From assembly GCA_004352715.1 (NCBI GenBank), contig SCFE01000054.1:1756653-1820652 (forward strand): a stretch of 64,000 nt of DNA, in the 5' to 3' direction. A program made the position numbers and the translations under genes. The notes under the pieces are model-generated. The model was not told where the DNA came from and did not search any database. It was given only the letters and a program-made list of their open reading frames with translations. Shown piece by piece: positions 23,587 to 36,529 of the stretch (its first letter is position 1; the number at the start of each line of letters is the position of its first letter). This stretch comes from Hofstenia miamia. Taxonomy: Eukaryota; Xenacoelomorpha; Acoela.

Positions 23587-26500
23587 CTATGAATTTTGTG
23601 ATTGTCTTCTCTTTGCTCTCCGCATACATCGCGGGCATTCGGAGTTCTTTTCGAAGCAGTCTTGGTGATATGTACCGTTGCACCTCTCACAGCAAATAGC
23701 AGAATCTTCAAATGGGAAAACGACTTTATCTGATTTACAGACTTCGCAGACGAAGCCTCTCGCATTGCATAAGTCACAACTAAATACCTGGTTATGAGCG
23801 GAACTAAGAAATTATAAAATGCGTAAAATAAGCAGAAATATATTAATTATTTCAACTCCGCGTTATCTGGCAAAAAAATCAGATGATAAAAATCACTGTG
23901 ATTGTTGGAACACTTCTTTAGTGTCACACTGCAAACAAAAATAAATACATACCACAGATAAAAACGCTTAAAAATCTATATTGTTTCGTTCGACATAACG
24001 ATTTTTTATATTTGTAGCGGACTTGCGGCATATATTTACCTGATGTATGCAGAACCCGTATAATATGTAGTGGATACACGGGTACCATGACCCCTTCTTT
24101 AAAATTCAGTTAAAAAAGGACATATTTAAAATATCGGTTTCATTATTATTGTTCTAATGTTAATTGGATAAAATATAAACCCTCATCAAATCATATATCT
24201 GCAGAGGGGGCATTGGAAGCCAGAAATATTTGAGACAGGATACTACGACTCCACCACAGGGTTTCTACTACTTTCAGACAACTTTTCGGATTGAAAGCAA
24301 ATCTGGTTGTAGCATTAACTAAGTATATAAAAGTTGAGTTTAAAATAGAAAACAATAATTTCTAATATTTTCATAACCCATAGAAATAAAGTTTACACCA
24401 AGCACAGTAGGAGTGGTAGAGTAAGTGGATAAATACCCTTATAATTCAATTATCTCCACCTCATAATCGAAAGCCACAATGTTTCTCCGTTCTTGCTGTT
24501 CCACTAGCAGCAGGTTTTGGCAAAAATGTTGCAACTGCCTGGGGTCATGGTACCCACAATTAAAGGTGTTATGGAACCCATAGTTGACTATGCCGAATGA
24601 AATGAGTGTTTAGGCCAACTATGCCATGCGATAAATGTGTAGCGCGGTGGTTCCCAACCTTTTTTACTCATGGACCATTTTTCTCTCAATTTTTTAGATT
24701 GACCGTTTCTCCGCAAAAAAACAACTAATACAATTTTTAATATTAAAGATTATGCTATATTTTGAATGAATGAAAACTAACTAATACGAAATATATTATT
24801 TAACAATTAAATGTCTCCAAAAATATAATAGCTGCGTGAATATGTTTACTTTTAGTATTTTGAGGTAGCGCAAATATGTGTAGAAAGCCATTCGCAGTAA
24901 TTGGAATTGCCTCATGGACCACCAAAATGTCACCATGGATCCCCAATTAAGTTACATGTACTCCTATGGTCCATGTGGACCCCGGTTGAGAACCACTGGG
25001 GTGGGATTACAATGAAATTATAAAATGAGCATAGTGTGCTAATGAGAGTATAAGACATATTTAAGAAATAATTAAGTTTATTTTGTAACAAAAATATAGT
25101 TGTATTAGAAATCTACCTTTGGCTTCTTCAATGATAGCAATCAATATTTTTAAAAATATTTATGGCCAAACATTTACTTTTTGACATATTTCCATGTACT
25201 GTTAGTCTGTATAAATAATTGTGTCTTGAGAAACGCAAAGGGTTAAGAACCCAGGGGTCATGATATCCGTGTCTCCCCTATAATAGAATTTCATACAAAA
25301 TATCCAGTTCAATGAAATAATCAAGTTTTAAAAAAATGCACAAAACAGAGTTTACTAAAAATGTTTACATATAAGTTCTTACCCGCGAATGTGCTGAACA
25401 AACTGCTGAACAATATTTTGCAGGAAAGGCAGGAGTGTTCCTGTTTGGACTTCAATTAAATCTTTGATAGTGTAATAATCCCAGCCGTCGACGAAATGCT
25501 GCTTGGAATGGAGTTTGAGAAGAACTCGATTGTTGGATGCAGTTTTACAGGCCATTAGGTAAACTTTTATCCGCATTATACTGATGCGCAGACGACGGAT
25601 TTGTGACAGATCTTCCACGAAATTGTACAAATGACTGTTTATACTGTCCACCTACACGAAATATTATTCAGTTATGAAAACAAATATCAGAAATATGGAA
25701 AATAAAAATACGCCATTATGATGGTTGAATTATATTTTGCATAAAACACTGGGTAAATTAATACCAACAATAATAAAAACAGTGATGCGCTTGGACAATT
25801 AGAATAGCCCTGAATTTCGTAAGGAGTGCTAATGAACTTACAAAGTTTATGTCAAATAAGGAAAAATGTTAAATATTATTTTAGGCAAGATGGCACTGAA
25901 GTCAAATGCAGTTCGACAGAAACATTTTCTTGGTTAAGGAACAAAGTCCTGACATAAAATAGGTCTAGGGAAGTATTATAGATTACACGCTTTAAACATT
26001 ATACCGTCTAGTTCGACACCACATGAATCTTGTCTCTGTTTGGCGTTCACGAATTTTCAATGAGTTTTTGAAGCCACAAAACTAAGGTACTGCAACTGAA
26101 TTTCATCGAATTTTGAATCGATTCAGAACTAAGAAATCGAAATAATTTCGATCGATTTTTTTAGTCTTTGTTGAAAAATAGAATGGAAATTTTGAAACCT
26201 TCCATTAGTACGATAAAATCAATTTACAATTTTCCTTTTCAATGCGTAGATATTATTAGAAGTTCTAACATGCCCAAATTTGGTCCAGCAAACCCAAAAA
26301 TTGAAGAAATAATTTTGGCATGGATTGTAAATAAGTCGGTTTCTAGCAGAGCTTTTGTTTAAAATTTCGCCCACATCCATCTTGGAGTAGCATACAGTAT
26401 AACATCAGGTGCTTGAAAAAACTCGATTCCGTTTCTTATCACATTCTACCTACCTCGGAACTCTACAAAACAGTTTGACGCGACATTTACTGATATATGT

Positions 26501-29500
26501 GGAGCTGAGAAGCATAGGTTAGTGTATGAGCAAGATCGCGTGCTTAACGGAATACAATTCTGTACAGGATTGTCAACATGGGAAGTTGCTGTAAGAGTCA
26601 ACATCTGACGATCCCTTTTAAATTTTAACAGTGGACCAGATAGAGATAATGGATGTGTCTCGTGAAACTTTAATGAGCAGTTCCTAAATTCAAGGAATAC
26701 TTTGACAGAAAATTCCAAACTATCTTATAGACCATTATATTACAAAAGTCAGGCGGCATAATTTCGTGAAGATCTACAAACAGTGAAGAACTGGTCGAAC
26801 CTAGTAAAACTTCGAGTAGACTTCCAATAAACGTTGTTTCGCATCTACTACGTACATGCTAAAGAACATCTTGCGGAAAAAAATGATTTACCCTACTGGA
26901 TTTTCAAAAATCATTGGATTAGACTTGCTCCAAATTATAATGCGTATTGGAATCTATCAATTAAAACTGGTGAATTTCCAAATAGCTACAAAAAATCCAA
27001 AATGCAATGTTGTAAGTAAACTAGATGATATAAACTTTCAACATTATTTACACTGAAATTGTAATTCGTCTTTTCAAAGTCTTAGAAAAATCAGATGAAA
27101 ATAAATTTAAATGCAGCTGCGGGAAGAAATTATATAAATATAATGAAGATGTAGACTCGCCTCCACAATAGTTGCTATCAAGCAAACCGTCATAAATTTT
27201 AATCTTGTTTGTGTACTTGGGATGTAGTTCCCCTGTTTTAGGAAAAGCTAATTAATAAATAGATCAGCGGAAAAATGAATGGATCAACAAATTTTGAAAC
27301 CTAAAACTTGCTCCAAAAATGTTATTGTCTGGCAATAACTCTTTTAAGCAAAGTAACTTCATGATGGGGAAGTCATTGAAGATGATATGAAGTTCGCAAA
27401 AACACACCCATTTGCGTCCTATTCAATGAAATCAAACCAGATGGTCAAGCCCCATGGGCGTGGTAAACAGGCTTTTCAACCTGAAAGTGCAATATCAAAA
27501 ATGGGAAAAGGAAAAGAAATGGTGGACTTTCTGATTACGCCACGGGAATTTCCAGAACTCGAAATTTTGTAAAATTTGTTACCGAATCTCAGATCAGTGA
27601 CTGTAGAGACAGAAGGAAAATATGAGTCTAGGAGAACGAAGATCGCCCTTCGATCATATTTTGGGAAGATGATGATTGCTTCACCATATATCCGAAACTT
27701 GACTCACAACTGTATATTCTAAAATTTTCAGGAATCTGTGTCCGAATTAAAAAGATCTCTTAGCTGAGGAAAATCCAAACGTTAAAAAAGTTTTGAAAAC
27801 AGAATAATCCACTGTTATTCATGAAGATGCTGAATCAGGATTTTGCCAAGACATCACTAAATCGATGAGGCTACAAAAAACCGAGAAGACTCCAAATATT
27901 CGAGCTGCAACTTTGTACGACCTACATCTGCTAGAAAGATTTTTCAGGCGCACAGGGATTGCGTTCAATGATTTCCTACAAAGCCTACTGCCATTGCATT
28001 TAGAAAGGCAGTTTTTTTAAAGTACAACAAATCATTCTGGAATGAGTTGGTGTTGAGTTATTCGAAGAACAATTTTGTTTTGCAATCAACATTATTAATA
28101 AACTACTTTCACATTTTCAAAATCAACTTTTTATATATTGTACATAGAAAGATGTAAAGGTCGTACACATAAACGGGAATCCACTTGGTTCAAACAATTG
28201 ACAATTAATTACAATAATTGATTTTTCACTTTGTCCAATTACAATTACATTAAAGTGATTGCCAAGAGGAATATTGATTTTTTGGATGCCAATTATATTT
28301 TTCGAAGTCCAGCTGAATACATATATTTGATTATTCTAAGTTTTCACTTCTTTCATGTCTTGCAGTTTTAATACATTATTTGTATTTGTCTCGCTTTAGA
28401 ATAATGTAGTGTAACTCCATCCTGTAGCGGAATGTGGTTAATAGTCCTGTTTGGGATTTATGAGAACAGTGAATGTTTTGCCTGATAGCGCGGAATTAAT
28501 ATTTTGGTAATCCTAAAACACAAAAGCATGTATGAATTTTATAACGTAGCTTCTTCAAAATGTCCTGTAACGTAAGATTAAATTACAAATATTTATATAT
28601 TCAAACTACTTATAACATTATTATATTCAAGCATATTCAGTTGTCAAAACACTATTGGATGTACACAAAATTCGAAAAATACAAATCGAGGATGAAGTTA
28701 CCTTTATAATAGGCTTTTTCTGAAGCATTCGCAAAAGATAGCGAGATCTTCGGGATATTTTTCCAGGAGTGAAATCCCAATTGAGTAGAACCCGAGCTGG
28801 AATCACTGCCAAATCATTCCAGTGGCACTGCAGACAAAAATAGCCACCTGAGTATTCACAAAGACGAGACGTTGGATAGGTTATTCGGACTCGACATTCA
28901 GAGCAGCGAAACTCCTAACAATTGGACTATCAAATATAACATGCAGGAAATACAAACCTGTCGAGCAAGACCTGTTTCAGGACAAAGGCGAAGTTCATAC
29001 ACTTGAGGTAGATTTCTTACACATTGACGAGTAAATAACATTAAACAATTTTCATGACAACATGTTCCACAATAGACACACTGTTGCCAAACAACAGCCA
29101 ATGCACGACGACCACATTGTTCACAAGTTTGTCGCCTTCGACGACGTGGTGTGAACAAGTGATGCGCAATTGCTGTCTAAAGTATAAAATAAATTAGTAT
29201 TTACAAGAAGTTATACTATTACATAAAATAATGCCTTACTGAAAACAAAAAAAAACATACTGTTTTAGTGTCTTTGCAATTGGAAGACTCTCTGATATGG
29301 AAAAGCTGCAATCGCAATTGAATCAACTGTTGAACAAGGCTATCTCGAGTGTCACCTTCAGTGGACTTAACCTTTGATTTGCATTTCTCTACGGCATGCA
29401 TTAATTCTTCTTCTCTTGTCAAACCTACATCTAGACTGTTACCGAAAAAGTCGTCATCTACGATTAATTCTTCTTCAAGAGAGCCCACGGATTGTGAGTC

Positions 29501-32057
29501 GACCAGGCGCGAAGAATTGTCAAGTAAATTATTGAGATTGACGAAATTGGGTTGTGAGCGCGAATACTGCAAATTCAAAGTTGGTTCCGGTTTGAAATAG
29601 TTCTCATCAGGGAGAATCGAGGAAGAAAATGGATTGAAACGGGGCTAAAACACAATTCATTTGCTGTGATATACAGGGTGTTCAAGCGAACGCGTCAGTA
29701 ATAAATCAGTTATATTGAAAAATTTAAAAAAGTTAGGCTAAATTTATTTTTCTCATTGGGTAACTTGATCTTGCGGATTATTGATTTTTCACTTTAACTT
29801 CCAAATGAATGCTTACTATTTGTAAGAGAGACGTCAAATTGTAGAACAAATTTATCGAATCCATGGACGCAACATCTGCTGAGAACATATTATTCAAAGA
29901 TGAATGTAATTTTCATCTCGATGGATACCTTACTAAGCAAAACATGCGATATTGGAGAACTGGTGAACCATCTGTTGGCATAATTCGCACACTTCAATCA
30001 CCAAAAACTATTGCATGGTGTGGAATAACTTCCAGAACTGTTATCGGCCCATTCTTTTTCACTGATACTGTGAATTCAAGCAGTTATGTTGCTATGTTAG
30101 ATGAAAATGTATTGCCATCTTTAAAGAAAAAAAAGAATTTTTAGCAAAGTAACATTCATGCAAGACGGAGCTTCTCCTCACACCTTACACTTGGCCGAAA
30201 TTATTTAACGACAAATTTTAAGAATCGAGTCATTGGGCGTCATTTTTCAAATTTGTGGCCTTCCCACTCACCAGACTTTAACCCAGGTGATTGGTTTTTG
30301 TGGGGTTATATAAAAAACTCTGTCTTCCCTCCAAACAAAGTTTATGCAAATATTTTGGAGCTGCAGAACTCTATTTTGGAATGTGTTTCCAGTATTGAAG
30401 AAAGCACTTTGTTTAAAGTGCATGAATGTTTTTTGTCTCGTATTCAAGCTTGTAAAAATGTTAATGGCAATCATTTTGAATAAATCTTTTTTCAAAATCT
30501 TTAAATCCGCAATATCAAATAATCATGAAATGTATATTTGAATAGAATATTCACTTATATTAAATAAAAAATAGGCATTTTATAACTGACGCGTTCGCTT
30601 GAACACCCTGTACTGAGAAATTAAAGATATCAATTTTTCAACTGATGTTTAAAGGATTTCTATGAGGTTACTTACAATTGCCAATGATGGCATAGACTTC
30701 GATATATAATAGTGTTAATAAGGGCTGGGTTGGGTCTAAAGAATGCTGTCATATCTGGTCAAAACATAGCTAGTGTATGTTGCTAGAGTTTTTGTCTGAT
30801 TCGTAAATAAATAATGTTGTCTATCCCTTAGTAGATTGCTAAGTTAGTGAGTATTTAATTTTCAGGTATATATTGAATGCCTACATAATCCATACTATCG
30901 CATGTTGCAAAAATGCGTTATTTATCATTTGACAATGCTAGTACCAAACTCTTCAAAACTAAACAAAAAACTCATTTCCAACCTCCAATGTAACCATTAT
31001 ACTTTGAAATTACGTAACATGTTTAAAAATATATGCTAAAATAGTAATGGTTCTACTATTTTATGCTGTTTTCCTGAACAATTTTTTACTAAAATTATGC
31101 TAATTTAGAACAATGAAGTTTTAATTACCTTATCTTACACATAATTTACAAATAAATCATATACAACAAGTGTACTTAGCGGGAGGAGAATAAAGTGAGT
31201 ACTTAGGGAAACGATAATTGCAAATTTGTACAAATTGAGAGATATAAATGTGTACCTGGTGGGGAGGGGGGCTCATTAGTAGATATATACAAATTTATAA
31301 GTGTTAAAGCAATAACTAATTCTTATTATTCGTTAGGCTTTGACAAATACTAAAAATCATTCTGAACTATAGACCTATAAGACAATGGAGAAACAGTGAA
31401 AGTGTAAAAAACAAGCGACCAATTTCATTTATACTCGCTTCTTCAATTATTATATACCTCCAGTAAAAACATGCATGTGTCATGTTTTGGGTGTTTACAC
31501 GGTGACACGAGAAATAAGACGCTCGAAAAAATCAAAATCATTTGGAATGTTCTTCAAGTACTTTAGTTGAGTGGTTGAATGTCGCGTGTTTTGGGTGCTT
31601 AGACGTGACATTGGCTCATTTAAAACAGAAGACATGCATGTCTTATGTCACGTGTAAACACGGTATTAGGGTAAGATTGTATTTTTAAGAATAAAAACAA
31701 GTTTTGCAAGGATTTTCCAAGCAAAACAGGCCTAATTACTGAGAGTATAAAAACAAAATTTGCAATGTATGTAGACCTAAATTTAAATTTAATATAAAAT
31801 GATACAGTAAAGTATACCTGAAAATACATTTCTTGGAAAGAACTATTGTGTTGAGGAATTTCTTCCGAGCCAATGGACCAATTCGAAGACGTATTAGGAT
31901 TGTCTAGATAAGCAAAATTATGCTGGCTGCTGGAGTCATCGTCATTATCTGATGAATCTGGCAAAAACAAGTCATCTTCAATATTTTGAACTGGTCCTGA
32001 TAACTTTATAACAGCCTCCTCTGTTTCTATTAGTAAATCATTGGCTGCAAACGTCAT
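23587..32057 (-). CDS. DEF8: DEF8 homologue (C1 zinc finger and Rubicon-homology domain)
   Basis: Six coding exons on the minus strand: 32057-31818, 29644-29261, 29176-28958, 28914-28702, 25651-25383, 23779-23587 (TAG). All junctions are GT-AG and phases agree, giving about 505 residues, near the length of vertebrate DEF8. Exon 2 has the helix seen before the C1 domain (LVQQLIQLRLQL). Exon 3 is a C1-type finger (H, CEQC, CVYC, CCHENC) followed by YELRLCPETGL. Exon 4 has CSECRVRI, YFCLQCHWNDLAVIPARV and NWDF. Exons 5-6 hold the rest of the Rubicon-homology (zf-RING_9) domain with DYYTIKDLIEVQTG, CDLCNARGFVCEVC and CPRC. Family members bind Rab7 or act in lysosome positioning; that role is inferred. 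The start codon follows a T-rich stretch, and an upstream in-frame extension cannot be excluded. Confidence 0.93.
24080..24555. repeat. inverted-repeat unit with GGGTACCATGACCCC ends
   Basis: A perfect 15-base inverted repeat: GGGTACCATGACCCC at 24080-24094 and its complement at 24541-24555, 476 bp end to end. A related GGGGTCATGATATCC lies at 25254-25268. It sits in the last DEF8 intron. Termini and target duplication are not clear, so the class is open. Confidence 0.5.
24645..24998. mobile_element. hAT-type MITE with CAGTGGTTCYCAACC ends
   Basis: Left end reads CGGTGGTTCCCAACC and right end GGTTGAGAACCACTG. These match the well-known hAT (Charlie-like) terminal consensus. TCATGGACC / GGTCCATG inverted words lie just inside. 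No convincing 8-bp duplication remains, which suggests an old insertion. About 354 bp, non-coding, in DEF8 intron 23780-25382. Confidence 0.75.
26160..28030. other. unrecognised region with several open frames in a DEF8 intron
   Basis: DEF8 intron 25652-28701 has several 60-90 codon frames on both strands (for example 26446-26718 minus, 26834-27019 plus, 27387-27572 plus) and somewhat higher GC than nearby introns. Plus-strand pieces such as LYDLHLLERFFRRTG near 27900 read like protein, but stops are frequent and I recognise no family. Most likely a heavily decayed mobile element. Confidence 0.35.
29674..30610 (+). mobile_element. mariner-type transposon, internally deleted
   Basis: Perfect inverted termini of 26 bases start with CAGGGTGTTCAAGCGAACGC at 29674 and end at 30610; TA duplicates flank them (29672-29673, 30611-30612). 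Inside is transposase text: a short N-terminal helix remnant (RRQIVEQIYRIHG near 29835), then FKDECNFHLDGY (first D), FMQDGASPHT (second D, after a frameshift near 30140) and SPDFNPGDWFLWGY (third D). The DD(x)D arrangement fits mariner. The HTH region and its join to the catalytic core are deleted, and stops are present. It is inserted in DEF8 intron 29645-31817. Confidence 0.88.
31491..31661. repeat. short inverted repeat unit (GTGTTTACACGTGAC)
   Basis: GTGTTTACACGGTGAC at 31491-31506 is repeated inverted as GTCACGTGTAAACAC at 31647-31661, and a partial direct copy (GGGTGCTTAGACGTGACA) lies at about 31588-31606. Possibly a small MITE. It lies in DEF8 intron 1, whose remaining DNA shows nothing. 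Confidence 0.45.
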
Positions 32058-33700
32058 TAGAAAAAAAACCTTTAACAGAAATTGTATTATACCTAAAATA
32101 CAAATGAAATCTAGTAAAACAAGTCAAATTTATAGAATGTAAAATATTGAATATTTGTAAGAAATTTTTTGAATTTCTTAGTCAAAACATTTTATTTATC
32201 TATTTCAATGATTAAATGTTTTTTGATGCATAGCTTTCTGGTCTTTACAACTAAAATCTATGGATTGGGGTTTCGATATTAATCGCTAAGCTTCAATTAC
32301 GTAATTTAAGCGAAAGCGAGCAGAAAAAATCGGGAACCACTGCTCAATTTAATCCATATGAACTCAAATTTTCCAAACTTCAGGCAAAAACATATATTTA
32401 ACAAAGCAAGTATAAATTTATATTCAATAATATGCTTACATTCTCTCTCGTGATAATTTATAGCGGTTTGGAATTGAATTACGTAGAACAGTAAACTAGG
32501 ACATGCGCAGATTTCGTATTATTATTCAACGTGAGTGTGGCAAGAAAATTTCTGGAGGTGCCAATGGTAAAAATATTGTTAGTGCGTATATGTTATCACC
32601 GAGTAATATCTTATGAAGTCATTAATTTATACAAATAGTAGCGTGGCTAAACATGAATGCCTAAGTGTACAATAAACATTAATTACAAGATTTAAAACAG
32701 ATGTATTTATCTTCCTTTTCATTAAAATGGTCAGATGCGGAACTTAGAATTAATAAAAGGTAACTCAAGCCAAACGGAAGCCGCACTTCTTAAGTAATAA
32801 AAACTTATTAAAATGGAATTACTTTAATAATTATTGAAATATTTCGCAAAAAAATTCAAGTATTCTTAACATAAAAAGTAAGAGTATTAACAAGCAGATA
32901 ATTTTTTATCTTTGCTGAGAACAGAATAATGTATATGACATCCTTGTGCTAAACAATTTTCATTAGTCTAACTCATAGGTCTCTTATCTAAAGAAATTTA
33001 ATTCTCATGACTGGATGTTTAAAACGTATTCCCAATGTCTTACTTATTGTTGATTCTTAATTTTCGTATAAAGCATTTATTTTAGGTAGTGCATGTAACA
33101 ACGTGATCTAAGATTCGCATTTATTTTTGGATAGATGGTCAATGATGTCATAGACTAGACGATATCTGTAGTTATTGGAATGTACACATAAGCGTGATGA
33201 TATTGGGTTATTCTGCAAATAGAATGGTTTTACTTGGAAATTTCAGTCTATATAATCATCTGCTGACTGATAATGAAGTAACCAGCACCAGATGATAACG
33301 AAGTTTGTAACAAAGTATTTCAGCGGAAAGCTAAACAAGGACATGTATTATTATAATTGATGCGGTTTCTGTTATACAAACTTTGATGTATCATGATGGG
33401 GTTAAATTTCAATCAAAGTGATAGTTCTTTAGCTTTGCTTCAACTGTCAATGAATGGATGATGGACCACATTTTGTGTAAGTAGTGCATAAATACTGTTC
33501 GAAAATTGAACTTTTCAGAACCCTTCGTTGGCATCAGCTGATCAATCCACATACGATTTTTGCCATTATTATAATGTATTCACATGCATTAGAAACAACT
33601 GGTTAACAGGATACTTGCTCCACCGTTTGCTCAAACTAATAATATAAATTATAGATTAGAAATTTACCATAAACAGACAACAAAAAATATAAAAAAGGAT
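32058..33700. other. intergenic DNA upstream of DEF8
   Basis: AT-rich, no gene or repeat recognised. The DEF8 promoter should lie here but I see no clear core element. A splice-acceptor-like TTTGTATTTTAG (minus strand, near 32100) could mark a 5' UTR intron or trans-splice site. Confidence 0.3.
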
Positions 33701-33705
33701 TAAAT

Positions 33706-34220
33706 TTAATTGGATGAATGACAAGAAGAGCATTTATAAAATGGGAGAAATGCATTTGAAAGATATTTCGTATTTAGAAATAGTTTTGAACTTAACAGAG
33801 ACCATAGATTTATATCAAGACGCTGGGGCATGAAATGAGTATATGTGACCCGATAACAGAAGTTGGTAGTAGAAATAGATTTGTTAATTCTAGGAAGATG
33901 AAGCATACTATTAAAAAAAGAGGTAAAATACCGCAATGAAGAATTTTGAAGTTTAGCGCCAATAAGCAGTTCATTGAGAACAATTTGAGATAAATAAATA
34001 GTGAAAGGAGTTTCGAATTAATTAAATGTAATGTAAAACTTTTGAATAAACTACATGAAGATTAATAGAATGTGCGCGAATCATCAGCATACCAAATACT
34101 GTCCGCTCTACTAGAAGTAAATGATAGAATGAAATCCTCGATGAATATGGTGAAGAGAAAAGGATCAAGAATTGAACTTTGCGAGATAACTGATAAAACA
34201 AAAAGTTTGCAAGTGAAAGT
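33706..34220 (-). pseudogene. non-LTR reverse transcriptase fragment
   Basis: On the minus strand, SSILDPFLFTIFIEDF is followed by IWYADDSRTFY (YADD complement at 34081-34091). A 76-codon frame downstream (33706-33936) continues with RT-thumb-like text. Frames shift repeatedly, so it is inactive. Confidence 0.65.
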
Positions 34221-35140
34221 ATTTCAAATTCCTAGATCATAAATATCATAACTCAGAATAATAGCTGGATATATATGGTTTACAAATTTAGAATCAAAAC
34301 TTTTGTTTATTTATAAACAGTTGATGAGAAAATTTATCAAGAGCATTTCCAAAAATCAAAATAGATAGCATATGGAGGAAGTTTTAGATCTCAATCGAAT
34401 TAGTGTCTAGAAATTTTAGGAGACATAATACTGTAAAACAGTGAGAAATAAATCAGTACTGAGGAGATATAGGGTAGATTGTGTTGAAAACAATTCTTTC
34501 AAAAAATTAAATAAGGATACTGTAAGATGACCAGAGATTCCTACGTAGCTATTCTCCTAGCCTATGGAATGCAGGAAAATATTTTACTTTAAGGAACCCG
34601 CTTGCCATGACCTCATTAATATGATAAATAATCTCTAACCCTAACCCCAATCCCTCCCCCAAAACTTCAAAATTTAGCAAAAAATTAATCAACATTATGA
34701 AATGCAATACAATTGCAATCGTTGGGGGTGTATGGTTGTGGTTAAGGTTAGTTTAATATCCATTTCTGACGTCACTTGAACTGGGTCCCCTAGAGTAAAA
34801 TAACGCCACAAAATTAGCCCATGCCTATAATTTTTTTAACTACTTGGACTGCATTAAGAAATTGACCTTAAATAAAGTTCATAAAAGTATGTTATAGCAC
34901 AGAAACATTAATTCATACATTAATGAAAATTAACTTCATAAGTTTTCCTTTTTAAATTCAATTAATTCAAACACCGCAAAACAGTATTCGCTTCTTGAAT
35001 AATTAATAATAATCTAAACACCCGGAAATGCGGAATATTGAAATGAAAACAATCAATATAATTTTGACTATTTAACTTTGAATCACGACGTCAAAATACA
35101 AATTGATACAAATATATCTTAGCCAATTAGTGATTTTTGA
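34221..35140. other. intergenic AT-rich DNA
   Basis: Weak upstream traces of the RT fragment reach about 34550; after that I see no gene or repeat. Confidence 0.4.
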
Positions 35141-35989
35141 CGGGTGTATATTTTTTTTGTCTCAAATTATTATCATTATGTCAATATGAATATTTTGTCT
35201 CAATTTTTGACCATTGAATAATATTACGAAATTGTCTCAAAATAAACGTGATTTCAGTGAATTACATCGTGATTGAAATTCCTGGCACAAAGTAAATGAT
35301 AAATTGGTGTTAGTTCAGACTCTTAATTTTAATTGCGATAAAGTATTGCAATAAAAGTATTAAGTTATGTTATAGAAAATTTTGTTAATATTTTAAGCAG
35401 TATTTTGTAGCAATAAATTTAGTTTCTTTTTAAAATAAACGTGAGTTATTTAATTTCTCAAGATATTGTTGGATTATTCATCTTGTCTACTGGTTTTAGC
35501 TATTTTTTTTAACAAAGCGGTACTATATTTATGTGTGAAAAATTTTCTGCTTGTTCTACCCCCGGTGTATCTTATTTTTTTAACTAAGAAATTTACCGTA
35601 TTTTATCAACCAATGGCGATATGATTTCAAACTTTTAGGCAAGAATTTGCTTGATGTCGTCCGCGGTTTTCTCTAAATCAACTTGCTATTTCAAGTTCTG
35701 TGAGATGATTCTTGTTTGCAATACATATTTCAAATATGCATTCCTAGTTTATATCTTTGAAGAACCTTGTTATGGTTCTTCATTGATGTATGCTTTGGTT
35801 TAAATATATAACATTGAAAGGTAAGCTTTGTTATTGATTATTGATTATCCAGTATTAACAGATACAATTAGCATACATGAAATCAACCGCAATTGAATTG
35901 ATTTGCCAATTAATTAAAATCTTCAGTACTAGAATTGATATGCGAAAATACAATTCTAAATATAAACCAATATAAATTATTGCTATTTT

Positions 35990-36064
35990 GATTCGGTGGG
36001 ATTTGAACCCACAATCTTCTGTACATGAGTACAATACAGATGTGTTTATTTTACACCACGAATC
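35990..36064 (-). repeat. tRNA-like sequence, not a canonical tRNA gene
   Basis: The minus strand (75 nt) has an acceptor stem GATTCG/CGAATC, a perfect T arm GTGGG-TTCAAAT-CCCAC and a D-arm-like GTGT-AAAATAA-ACAC. The anticodon stem CTGTA/TACAG encloses an 11-base loop in place of seven, so decoding is doubtful. It could be a tRNA relic, a mitochondrial tRNA insertion or a SINE head. Confidence 0.4.
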
Positions 36065-36344
36065 AAAATTTAGATATTATGCAAACCCCAGAAAGTTTCC
36101 ACAAAGGCAACGTTATTCATCACAATGCGAGTTTTTATCGTATAGATTTATCGATTTAAAAACGAACTGCGTTAAATACATTCCTGTTTATCGCAGATTT
36201 TTAAAAAATAAGAGTGTATTATTTTGTCGTCCTCAGCCGTTATTACTACAAACATTATATTACGTTGCTAGTGATGAAGACTACTTAGTTTTAGCTATTG
36301 TTGAATAGTTCTTTTATAAATACAATTTCGTAAAGCTAGAATGA

Positions 36345-36364
36345 CTATATATATATATATATAT
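36345..36364. repeat. (AT)n microsatellite
   Basis: Short AT run next to the inverted GAGACAAA array. Confidence 0.8.
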
Positions 36365-36529
36365 TATATCAAGTGATAATTCAAACAAATATTTTGGGAC
36401 AAACTTTTGAGACAAAAACGCTATAAAACGGCTTAGACAAATTATTTTTAATTTGAGACAAAATTACGTAGATGGGACACTATTTTGAGACAAAATAGTA
36501 ATACTTTGAGACAAAAAAATATTTAGCCG

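Larger units (their letters stand above)
35145..36520. mobile_element. 1.4-kb element bounded by inverted TTTTGTCTCAAA arrays
   Basis: The left end has three copies of TTGTCTCAA (near 35157, 35195 and 35233). The right end has the complement TTGAGACAAA in several copies (36395-36515). The outermost blocks match over ATTTTTTTTGTCTCAAA and carry TTTTTGACGG / TTTTTGACAG nearby. Arrays of one motif facing each other over 1.2 kb resemble subterminal transposase sites of a DNA transposon. The interior has a 106-codon plus frame (35988-36308) without known similarity and a tRNA-like segment. Exact termini and target duplication were not found. Confidence 0.5.
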
